From assembly GCF_029223525.1 (NCBI RefSeq), contig NZ_JARHTQ010000008.1, forward strand, positions 1 to 64,000: a stretch of DNA of 64,000 nucleotides, given 5' to 3'. Shown piece after piece: positions 24,892-31,602 of the stretch; positions within the stretch are counted from its first letter, which is position 1; every line of letters starts with the position of its first letter. The notes under the pieces are model-generated. The model had not been told where the DNA came from. It made no database searches and saw only the letters and a list, made by a program, of their open reading frames with translations. The position numbers and the translations under genes were made by a program. Source of the DNA: Streptantibioticus ferralitis. Lineage in GTDB: Bacteria; Actinomycetota; Actinomycetes; Streptomycetales; Streptomycetaceae.

Positions 24892-26282
24892 GCGCCCGGC
24901 AGACCGCTCCGCATGAAATCGTCGAGCGCGCCCTGGAGTTGTCCAGGGCCGACGGGTGCGTTGTCATCGCCGATGAGGAGTCGAGCGCCAATCTGCGCTG
25001 GGCACGCAACGCGCTCACCACGAACGGCGTCACGCGCGGCCGCACCCTGACCGTCATCGCCACCGTCGACGGCGCGCAGGGCACCGCCTCCGGTGTGGTC
25101 TCCCGGTCCGCGGTCACCGCCGGGGAGTTGGAGCCGCTGGTCCGGGCGGCGGAGGCGGCGGCACGCGACGCGGGCCCGGCGGAGGACGCCCAGCCGCTGG
25201 TCAGCGAGCTCGCTGCGGCCTGCGACTTCACCGACGCGCCCGCCGAGACCTCGTCCGAGGTGTTCGCGTCGTTCGCCCCCGCGCTGGGTGAGTCGTTCGC
25301 GACGGCTCGGGCGGGCGGGCGTGAGCTGTACGGCTTCGCGTACCACTCGGTGGTCTCCAGCTACCTGGGCAGCTCCACCGGGCTGCGGCTGCGCCATGAC
25401 CAGCCGACCGGGACGCTGGAGCTCAACGCCAAGTCGCCGGACGGCACCCGCTCGGCCTGGGCCGGGGCGGCCACCCGGGACTTCACGGATGTCGATCCGG
25501 CGGCGCTGGACGCCGGGCTGGCGCGCCGACTGGAGTGGGCGGGCCGCCGGGTGGAGCTTCCGGCCGGGCGGTACGAGACGCTGCTGCCGCCGACCGCGGC
25601 GGCCGATCTGCTCGTCTACCAGATGTGGTCGTCGGGTGCCCGGGACGCCGCCGAGGGCCGTACGGTCTTCAGCAAGCCGGGCGGTGGTACGCGGGTGGGC
25701 GAGAAGCTCACCGAGCTGCCGGTCACGCTGTACAGCGATCCGCGGGAGCCGGGGCTGGAGACGGCGCCCTTCGTGCTGGCGCATGCCTCGGGTGACGATG
25801 TGTCGGTCTTCGACAACGGGCTGCCGCTGGAGCGTACCGAGTGGGTGCGCGACGGGGTGCTGGACCGGCTGGTCGCCACCCGGCACGCGGCGGCGCTGAC
25901 CGGGCTGCCGGTGGCTCCCGCGGTGGACAACCTGGTCCTGGACGCCGGTGGGACGAAGTCGCTGGACGAACTGGTCGCCGGGACCGAGCGGGGACTGCTG
26001 CTGACCTGCCTGTGGTACATCCGCGAGGTGGATCCGGCGACCCTGCTGCTGACCGGGTTGACCCGGGACGGTGTCTACCTGGTGGAGAACGGCGAGGTCA
26101 CGGCGGTGGTCAACAACTTCCGCTTCAACGAGTCGCCGGTGGACATACTCGGCCGGGCGACGGAGGCCGGGCGCACCGAGCGCACGCTCCCACGGGAGTG
26201 GGCCGACTACTTCCCGCGCGCCGCGGCCCCCGCCCTGCGCGTGCCGGACTTCAACATGAGTTCGGTCAGCCAGGGAGTGTGA
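24888..26282 (+). CDS. tldE: TldD partner protein PmbA/TldE
   Basis: 464-residue PmbA/TldE homologue that lacks the HExxxH zinc motif, as expected for the non-catalytic subunit. Conserved blocks include ARNALTTNGVTRG, GLRLRHDQPTG and the C-terminal LTCLWYIREVDPATLLLTGLTRDGVYLVENG. Translationally coupled to tldD by ATGA. No precursor peptide or radical-SAM gene is adjacent, so there is no sign that this pair belongs to a RiPP cluster. Confidence 0.94.
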   Translation: MSARQTAPHEIVERALELSRADGCVVIADEESSANLRWARNALTTNGVTRGRTLTVIATVDGAQGTASGVVSRSAVTAGELEPLVRAAEAAARDAGPAEDAQPLVSELAAACDFTDAPAETSSEVFASFAPALGESFATARAGGRELYGFAYHSVVSSYLGSSTGLRLRHDQPTGTLELNAKSPDGTRSAWAGAATRDFTDVDPAALDAGLARRLEWAGRRVELPAGRYETLLPPTAAADLLVYQMWSSGARDAAEGRTVFSKPGGGTRVGEKLTELPVTLYSDPREPGLETAPFVLAHASGDDVSVFDNGLPLERTEWVRDGVLDRLVATRHAAALTGLPVAPAVDNLVLDAGGTKSLDELVAGTERGLLLTCLWYIREVDPATLLLTGLTRDGVYLVENGEVTAVVNNFRFNESPVDILGRATEAGRTERTLPREWADYFPRAAAPALRVPDFNMSSVSQGV

Positions 26283-26285
26283 GGT

Positions 26286-26311
26286 CCGGGCCCCGCAGAC
26301 GGGCGGCCCGG
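26286..26311 (+). terminator. weak terminator after tldE
   Basis: CCGGGCC and GGCCCGG arms with a 12-nt loop just after the stop codon. Short stem without T tract. Confidence 0.35.
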
Positions 26312-26472
26312 GCCGGGTCGTCGGCTTGCCGGGGGCGGCGGTCATCCGTTCGGCGCAGTTCAGACGCCACGAACGGGTCAGCCCCAGTCTCGTAGCAAGC
26401 GCAGCCGCAGCGTAACGTGTGAAGTGTCCGGACAGGGGAGATTCCGGCATATCCAACAGGTGGTGGAACGTG

Positions 26473-26859
26473 ATGCGGAACCACAGCAGTGCCGGGGTCT
26501 TCCGGATCACGGGGGCTCGTGCCGGGCTGACCGAAGACGTCAAGGGGCGGCAGCGCCGCTATGTGATCTCGATGTCGGTCCGCACTGTCTGTTTCCTGCT
26601 CGCCATCTGCCTGTGGCATGTGCAGACGGTGCTGGCCGCGATCGCGCTGGTCCTCGGTGGGGTGCTGCCGTATATCGCGGTGGTTATCGCCAATGCGGGG
26701 CGGGAGAACGCGCCGTCGCTACCGTCCGCGTTCGTGCCTCAGCCGCCGCATCCGATGCTGGAGCGGGGCGCGGGACAGGACGCGAAGGCCCCGGAGAAGT
26801 CCGAGCCAGCGGCCGGGGCGGAACCCGGTGAGGAGCCCCGGCGGGAGCGGACGAGCTGA
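26473..26859 (+). CDS. DUF3099 membrane protein
   Basis: 128 residues: N-terminal FRITGARAGLTEDVKGRQRRYVISMSVRT, the DUF3099 hallmark, then two membrane helices (about 37-55 and 58-78) ending in VVIANAGRENAP, then a charged Pro/Glu tail. Restricted to actinobacteria and uncharacterised. ATG 26473 with AGGTGGTGG upstream; a longer start would not add conserved sequence. Confidence 0.88.
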   Translation: MRNHSSAGVFRITGARAGLTEDVKGRQRRYVISMSVRTVCFLLAICLWHVQTVLAAIALVLGGVLPYIAVVIANAGRENAPSLPSAFVPQPPHPMLERGAGQDAKAPEKSEPAAGAEPGEEPRRERTS

Positions 26860-26948
26860 CCTGCGCGCTTCCGCGAAGCTCAAGAAAAGCTCAGATCAAT
26901 CACGCCGTTCCGGTGCCGTGGCGGGGTGGGTGCGTGACATACTTCGTA

Positions 26949-27026
26949 GGCGCTCCGCATCCCCCGTCGGAGCGACGGACCGACGCCGGGCGGCTCCCCC
27001 CGTGGCTGCCCGGCGTCGTTCTCTTT
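26949..27026 (+). ncRNA. candidate 6C-type small RNA
   Basis: Two consecutive hairpins with C-run loops: CGCTCCG/CGGAGCG (26951-57/26968-74) with a five-C loop, and an 11-bp perfect stem CGACGCCGGGC/GCCCGGCGTCG (26981-91/27008-18) with a six-C loop, followed by TTCTCTTTT, an unusually good intrinsic terminator for this genome. CATACT (26938-26943) is a fitting -10 box for a start near 26949. The architecture is that of the actinobacterial 6C RNA family, although one loop has five rather than six cytosines. It could alternatively be a plain double terminator. Confidence 0.55.
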
Positions 27027-27087
27027 TCCGGCGAACACCCCGGTGTTCGCGGTGAGTTCACAGTGTGTTTTGAGAGTGCGGAAGACC

Positions 27088-27315
27088 ATGGACCACGTCG
27101 CGGCCGAGACACCGATCTGTTCGGCCAAGGGATGCCGGGCGGAGGCGGTGTGGGTCATCGCATGGAACAACCCGAAGATCCACACCCCTGACCGTCGCAA
27201 GACCTGGCTGGCATGCGAGGAGCACCGCGAGCATCTGGCGTCGTTCCTCGGGATGCGGGGCTTCCTCAAGGACGTGGTGAAGATCCAGGACTGGGACTTC
27301 CCGGAAGACGTCTGA
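27088..27315 (+). CDS. small conserved cysteine-containing protein
   Basis: 75 residues, cytoplasmic. Conserved-looking features: ICSAKGCRAEAVWVIAWNNPKIHTPDRRKTWLAC and EEHREHLASFLGMRGFL. Three Cys and two His (CxxxxC ... C xxH xxH) could bind one zinc ion. Start at ATG 27088; a GTG at 27076 with no better RBS is possible. Its stop lies 1 bp from the convergent moaA stop. I recognise it only as a conserved actinobacterial protein; function unknown. Confidence 0.8.
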   Translation: MDHVAAETPICSAKGCRAEAVWVIAWNNPKIHTPDRRKTWLACEEHREHLASFLGMRGFLKDVVKIQDWDFPEDV

Positions 27316-27316
27316 G

Positions 27317-28306
27317 CTAGCCGCCGATCGCCGACATCGGGCGCTGCGGCTGGAGGAACGACGGGTCGTCCAGGCCGGATCCGGCTTTCTTGCCCCACAT
27401 GGCGGCACGCCACAGCTCCGCCAGGCGCGAGTCGGGCTCGCCGGAGCGCAACGCGGTCCGCAGGTCGCTCTCCTCGCGGGCGAACAGGCAGTTGCGGACC
27501 TGGCCGTCGGCGGTGAGCCGGGTGCGGTCGCAGGCTCGGCAGAACGGCCGGGTGACCGAGGCGATCACGCCGACCTTGGCCGGTCCGCCGTTGACGAGCC
27601 AGCGCTCGGCGGGGGCGGAGCCGCGCACCGAGGACTCCTCGGGGGCCAGGGTGAAGTGTGCGGTCAGCTGCCGCAGGATCTCCTCCGCGGTCACCATGTT
27701 GGCGCGCTGCCAGCCGTGTTGGGCATCGAGTGGCATCTGCTCTATGAAGCGCAGCTCGTAGTCGTTCTCCAGGGCCCAGGCGAGCAGGGCGGGTGCCTCG
27801 TCGTCGTTGAGCCCGCGCATCAGCACGCTGTTGATCTTGACCGGGGTGAGTCCCGCGTCCCGTGCGGCCCGCAGGCCCGCGATGACGTCATCGTGCCGCT
27901 TGCGCCGGGTGAGCCGCTGGAAGACCTCGGGCCGCAGGGTGTCCAGAGAGACGTTCACCCGGTCCAGGCCCGCGTCGCGCAGTGCCTCGGCGGTTCTGGC
28001 CAGCCCGATGCCGTTGGTGGTGAGGGACAGCTGGGGGCGGGGTTCAAGGGCGGCGCAGCGTTCGACGATCCCGACGACGCCGGGCCTGAGCAGCGGTTCG
28101 CCGCCGGTGAAGCGGACCTCGGTGATGCCCAGTTCGGTGACCGCGATCCGGACCAGCCGGACGATCTCGTCGTCGGTGAGCAACTCGGGCTTGGCCAGCC
28201 ACTGCAGGCCCTCTTCCGGCATGCAGTACGTGCAGCGCAGGTTGCACCGGTCAGTGAGTGAGACCCGCAGGTCGGTGGCGACCCGGCCGTAGGTGTCGAG
28301 CAGCAC
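27317..28306 (-). CDS. moaA: GTP 3',8-cyclase (molybdenum cofactor biosynthesis)
   Basis: Radical SAM enzyme starting molybdopterin synthesis from GTP. 329 residues: N-terminal cluster ligands in CNLRCTYC (Cys21, 25, 28), FTGGEPLLRPG SAM motif, SLDTL, and C-terminal cluster ligands in CRACDRTRLTADGQVRNC; the chain ends in the GG motif that activates MoaA. GTG 28306 is preceded by GGAGGAG. A 40-bp segment of this gene (28040-28079) is repeated exactly at 28781-28820. No other moa genes are in the window. Confidence 0.96.
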   Translation of the reverse strand: MLLDTYGRVATDLRVSLTDRCNLRCTYCMPEEGLQWLAKPELLTDDEIVRLVRIAVTELGITEVRFTGGEPLLRPGVVGIVERCAALEPRPQLSLTTNGIGLARTAEALRDAGLDRVNVSLDTLRPEVFQRLTRRKRHDDVIAGLRAARDAGLTPVKINSVLMRGLNDDEAPALLAWALENDYELRFIEQMPLDAQHGWQRANMVTAEEILRQLTAHFTLAPEESSVRGSAPAERWLVNGGPAKVGVIASVTRPFCRACDRTRLTADGQVRNCLFAREESDLRTALRSGEPDSRLAELWRAAMWGKKAGSGLDDPSFLQPQRPMSAIGG

Positions 28307-28394
28307 GATGGCGCTCCTCCCCTCCTGGGCACGGAGTGCGCCCCTGGCATCAAGCCTAGATCGACAGTCAGGGTACGTGACGGCCGGCCGTTTG

Positions 28395-28407
28395 CAACAG
28401 ATTGTTG
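28395..28407. promoter_or_regulatory. inverted repeat upstream of moaA
   Basis: CAACA-GAT-TGTTG in an AT-rich pocket 89 bp upstream of the moaA start. Possible regulator site; no neighbouring regulator. Confidence 0.3.
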
Positions 28408-28780
28408 AATCCGTCGCGGCACAGGGGCCTGCGCGGCGTCCCCGGCGCAGCCCAGAGGCGCTGCGACAGTGCGGGTGACAAGCCGGTACCGGTATCGCTC
28501 CGGTTCGTTCTACAGGGCGTGAGCGCGTCGCCGAGCACCCCACCGCCAGGGCCGGGCAAACGACCGTACGGGACCGTACGGCTGGCCGCTCCCGTGGCCC
28601 CGGCCGCGCCCCGCAGGCCCGTACCGCCGGTACCCGGCCGGTGGTACGGGCCGCGGGTGGCCATACCGCTGCTGAGCATCGAGACGCTGCGGGGCACGCG
28701 CTGACTCCGTCACGGCGGATCCTCACGGGTGGTTCGGACCGCCGGTCCGCGCGGCGGGGGCCGCTCGTCGTCGCGGCGAC

Positions 28781-28820
28781 GGGTTCAAGGGCGGCGCAGC
28801 GTTCGACGATCCCGACGACG
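28781..28820 (+). repeat. 40-bp exact copy of a moaA segment
   Basis: Positions 28781-28820 (beginning GGGTTCAAGGGCGGCGCAGC) are identical and in the same orientation as 28040-28079 inside moaA, 741 bp away. The copy ends 11 bp before the stop codon of the dehydrogenase gene and is not itself coding. Confidence 0.9.
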
Positions 28821-28831
28821 ACCGTGATGCG

Positions 28832-29875
28832 TCAGGGCCGGACCAGGACCTTCAGGGCCTTGCGCTCGTCCATCGCGCGGTAGCCGTCCGGGACGCCGTC
28901 GAGGCCTACGGCGAGGTCGAACACCGGCGACGGGTCGATCGCCCCGCTCAGTACGTCGGGGAGCAGTTCCGGGATGTAGGTGCGCACCGGGGCGATGCCG
29001 CCGCGCAGGGCGATGTTGCGCCCGAACATCACGCCCAGGTCCAGTCCGGTGCCGCTGCCGTGCGGCACGCCGACGTAGCCGATCGCGCCGCCGTCGCGGG
29101 CGATGCCGACAGCGGTACGCATCGACTGCTCGGTGCCGACCGCCTCGATCACCGAGTGGGCGCCCTGTCCCCCGGTCAGCTCGCGCACCGCCTCGACGGC
29201 CGCCTCACCGCGCTCGGCGACCACATCGGTGGCGCCGAACGTCCTGGCCAGGTCGGTGCGGTCGGTGTGGCGGCCGAGTGCGATGATCCGCTCCGCGCCG
29301 AGCCGCTTCGCCGCCACCACACCGCACAGGCCGACCGCGCCGTCACCGACCACCGCCACGGTGGCTCCGGGCCGCACGCCCGCGCCGACCGCCGCGTGAT
29401 GACCGGTACCGAGCACGTCGGAGAGGGTCAGCAGCGCGGACAGCAGCCGGTCGTCGCTCGTCGCGTCCGAGGGCAGGGCGACGAGGGTGGCGTCGGCGAA
29501 CGGCACCCGTACGTACTCGCCCTGGCCGCCGTCCGAGCCCGGCGTGCCCCAGAAGCCACCGGCCGGGCACGAGGTCGTCAGGCCCTCGGCGCAGTACTCG
29601 CACGCGCCGTCGGACCAGACGAAGGGGGCGACGACCAGGTCGCCCGCCCGGAGCCCGGAGACCTCGGAGCCGGTCTCCTCCACAACTCCCAGGAATTCAT
29701 GGCCGATTCGCTGTCCGGCCTCGCGCGCGGACTCGCCCCGGTATGCCCACAGGTCGCTGCCGCAGATGCAGGCGCGCAGCACGCGCACCACCGCGTCATC
29801 CGAGCGCTGGATGACGGGATCGGGCACCTCCTCGACGCGTATGTCGTTCGGGGCGTGGATGACGGTCGCGCGCAT
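28832..29875 (-). CDS. zinc-dependent alcohol dehydrogenase family protein
   Basis: 347-residue MDR enzyme. Catalytic zinc ligands in CICGSDLW and IGHEFLG; the structural zinc loop is CEYC..GLTTSCP, with three rather than four visible cysteines; NAD(P) site VVGDGAVGL. ATG 29875 is 9 bp after the YhhN stop with AAGGA between, so it is the last gene of a three-gene operon. In that context it could interconvert fatty aldehydes released by the two upstream enzymes and the matching alcohols; this is inference, as the substrate cannot be read. Confidence 0.9.
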   Translation of the reverse strand: MRATVIHAPNDIRVEEVPDPVIQRSDDAVVRVLRACICGSDLWAYRGESAREAGQRIGHEFLGVVEETGSEVSGLRAGDLVVAPFVWSDGACEYCAEGLTTSCPAGGFWGTPGSDGGQGEYVRVPFADATLVALPSDATSDDRLLSALLTLSDVLGTGHHAAVGAGVRPGATVAVVGDGAVGLCGVVAAKRLGAERIIALGRHTDRTDLARTFGATDVVAERGEAAVEAVRELTGGQGAHSVIEAVGTEQSMRTAVGIARDGGAIGYVGVPHGSGTGLDLGVMFGRNIALRGGIAPVRTYIPELLPDVLSGAIDPSPVFDLAVGLDGVPDGYRAMDERKALKVLVRP

Positions 29876-29884
29876 GCGTGGTCC

Positions 29885-30595
29885 TTATCGCTGTACAGGG
29901 GGTACCCGCGCTTCAACGTGGGCCCGCGGCGGGGCATTCCCGCCGCGGGGGACCACGTCCCGTGCCGCCACCAGTCCGGTGGCCAGCAGGTACTGGCCGC
30001 CGAGGTAGGTGAGCATGATCCAGAATTCCGGTCGCGGCAGCTGCGGCCAGTGGGCCAGACCGGCGGCGATCAGGCTGTCGGAGAGCAGGAACAGCGCGCC
30101 GCCCGCGCAGGTGTGGACCGACAGCCCCGCCGCGCTCAGTGCCATCGTCGACAGCAGCAGGCTGTACCCGGCGACCGGCCAGCGCAGCGCGCCCAGTGAA
30201 GGACCGAGCGTCACAAGGCTGGTCGCCCAGCCCAGCCCGTAGAGGACGGCGGCCGCCCGGGTGCGGCGCCCGGCTGCGAGGCCTCCCCGGCGGGCGAACG
30301 CCGTGATGTAGACCACGTGCCCGGCGGCGAAGCACCCCATGCCGGCGAGGAACGGGCCGTTGCCGCCCAGCATGAGCAGCGTGTCGCCGCCGCAGCCGAA
30401 CAGCAGCGCCACGACCAGCGACCGGGGCCCGCCGCGCGCCGCGCTCCAGGCGGCGAGCACCGGCATCAGCGCGGGCTTGGTCAGCTGGGCGAGCAGTCCG
30501 CCACCGGCGAGTTGTCCGGCGAGGTGCACCGCGGACAGCGCCAGGAAGCCGCCGAGCAGCCATCGGGCCGTACGGTCGCGGCCGGCTGTCCTCAC
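29885..30595 (-). CDS. lysoplasmalogenase (YhhN/TMEM86 family)
   Basis: 236 residues, eight short hydrophobic segments. YhhN family features: TKPALMPVLAAW in the first helices, the GCGGDTLLML motif, FAAGHVVYITAF and a C-terminal FLLSDSLIAAG...YLGGQYLLATG. The family hydrolyses the vinyl-ether bond of lysoplasmalogen to a fatty aldehyde and glycerophospho-head group. GTG start, overlapping the stop of the upstream sterol desaturase/AGMO-like gene by 4 bp. Confidence 0.88.
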   Translation of the reverse strand: MRTAGRDRTARWLLGGFLALSAVHLAGQLAGGGLLAQLTKPALMPVLAAWSAARGGPRSLVVALLFGCGGDTLLMLGGNGPFLAGMGCFAAGHVVYITAFARRGGLAAGRRTRAAAVLYGLGWATSLVTLGPSLGALRWPVAGYSLLLSTMALSAAGLSVHTCAGGALFLLSDSLIAAGLAHWPQLPRPEFWIMLTYLGGQYLLATGLVAARDVVPRGGNAPPRAHVEARVPPVQR

Positions 30596-31473
30596 GCGGC
30601 GGGTTCCCGCGCCGGTACCGCTGTCGCGCCGTCGGTCTCGCGCACCGGCGGCCGCCAGCCGGGTCCGCGCAGCAGATGGCCCACCCGGTCGCGCCAGGTG
30701 CGGGCGGCGGCGAGGTCCTGGGCGATGGCCGCGTACTCGTGGGTGGCGACCCGCAGCGGGTTGTGGGTGAGGATGTTCTTGGTGAGGCCGTACACCGGCG
30801 GCTCGACCTCCGGGACGAACGAGCCGAACAGCCGGTCCCAGATGATCAGGATTCCGCCGAAGTTGCGGTCCAGGTAGCCGCCTTGGGAGGCGTGGTGCAC
30901 CCGGTGGTGGGACGGGGTGTTCAGGACGAACTCAACCGGCCGCGGCAGCTTGCCGATCCGCTCGGTGTGCACCCAGAACTGGTAGACCAGGTTGGCGGAC
31001 GAGCAGAAGGCGAGGGCGGCCGGATGCACTCCGCAGGCGATCATCGGCAGGTAGAACGGCCAGACGGTGAGTGTGGTCCACGGCTGGCGCAGTGCGGTGG
31101 ACAGGTTGAAGTTGCGGCTGGAGTGGTGCACGACGTGGCAGGCCCACAGGATCCGGACGACATGGTGTCCGCGGTGCGACCAGTAGTAGAAGAAGTCCTG
31201 CGCGAGCAGCATCAGCGGGATGGTCCACCACAGCACCGGCACCCGCAGGGGTGTCAGTTCGTACACGGCGGTGTAGATCGCGACGATCGGGATCTTCCAC
31301 GTGGCGTCGAAGAGCAGGCTGCCCAGCCCCATCGACAGGCTGGTCGCGGTGTCCTTGGCCGTGTATCCGGCGGCGTCCTCGTCGGGATGGATGCGGTAGC
31401 TGACCACCTCCAGGATGGTCAGCAGCAGGAAGGCCGGTATCGACCACAGCACGGGATCGGGCAGTTGCGGCAT
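30592..31473 (-). CDS. sterol desaturase family protein, alkylglycerol monooxygenase-like
   Basis: 293 residues, membrane di-iron hydroxylase. Histidine boxes HRGHH, HVVHHSSRNFNLSTALRQ and HHRVHH, then YLDRNFGGILIIWDRLFGSF. The HHSS..(N)LSTALRQ block and the DRNFGGxLIIWDRLFG segment closely follow alkylglycerol monooxygenase (AGMO/TMEM195), which cleaves ether lipids to a fatty aldehyde and glycerol. AGMO is pterin-dependent. First gene of the 28832-31473 operon. The ATG at 31473 lies inside the 3' arm of an 11-bp palindrome. Confidence 0.85.
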   Translation of the reverse strand: MPQLPDPVLWSIPAFLLLTILEVVSYRIHPDEDAAGYTAKDTATSLSMGLGSLLFDATWKIPIVAIYTAVYELTPLRVPVLWWTIPLMLLAQDFFYYWSHRGHHVVRILWACHVVHHSSRNFNLSTALRQPWTTLTVWPFYLPMIACGVHPAALAFCSSANLVYQFWVHTERIGKLPRPVEFVLNTPSHHRVHHASQGGYLDRNFGGILIIWDRLFGSFVPEVEPPVYGLTKNILTHNPLRVATHEYAAIAQDLAAARTWRDRVGHLLRGPGWRPPVRETDGATAVPAREPAA

Positions 31474-31499
31474 GGGCGCACCATAAGAGCGCCCATGCC
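31469..31499. promoter_or_regulatory. palindrome containing the start codon of the AGMO-like gene
   Basis: GGCATGGGCGC and GCGCCCATGCC are perfect 11-bp arms around a 9-nt centre. On the minus strand the centre reads TCTTATGGT, containing a possible -10 box (TATGGT) 6 bp before the ATG in the 3' arm. That fits a leaderless promoter covered by an operator, or an RNA hairpin sequestering the start codon. Confidence 0.6.
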
Positions 31500-31515
31500 A
31501 CCTGCGCTAGGGGTT

Positions 31516-31543
31516 GTTACCGACTAGTACTACCGAAGGTAAC
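31516..31543. promoter_or_regulatory. GTTACC-N16-GGTAAC inverted repeat
   Basis: Perfect 6-bp arms in an AT-rich stretch 43 bp upstream of the AGMO-like start; resembles a regulator binding site. It also lies 60 bp past the end of the amidohydrolase operon. Confidence 0.4.
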
Positions 31544-31602
31544 GATCACGCCGGACGCACTTCACCAGATCAGCGTCCCAAACCGCCCGGCCGCGCCCCC
31601 GT

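Larger units (their letters stand above)
28307..28831. other. 525-bp spacer between moaA and the dehydrogenase gene
   Basis: No coding region is supported. It contains the moaA upstream region with a CAACA-N3-TGTTG inverted repeat, direct repeats of ACCGTACGG near 28563-28580, and the 40-bp moaA copy near its right end. Open frames here show no family features. Confidence 0.6.

Noticed and set aside
23317-26282. TldD/TldE as part of a modified-peptide biosynthetic cluster
   Set aside because: No precursor peptide, cyclodehydratase, radical SAM or leader-binding gene nearby; moaA is the only radical SAM gene and it belongs to cofactor synthesis.
28402-28704. 100-codon open frame upstream of moaA
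   Set aside because: Pro/Arg/Val composition typical of shadow frames, no RBS and no conserved motif.
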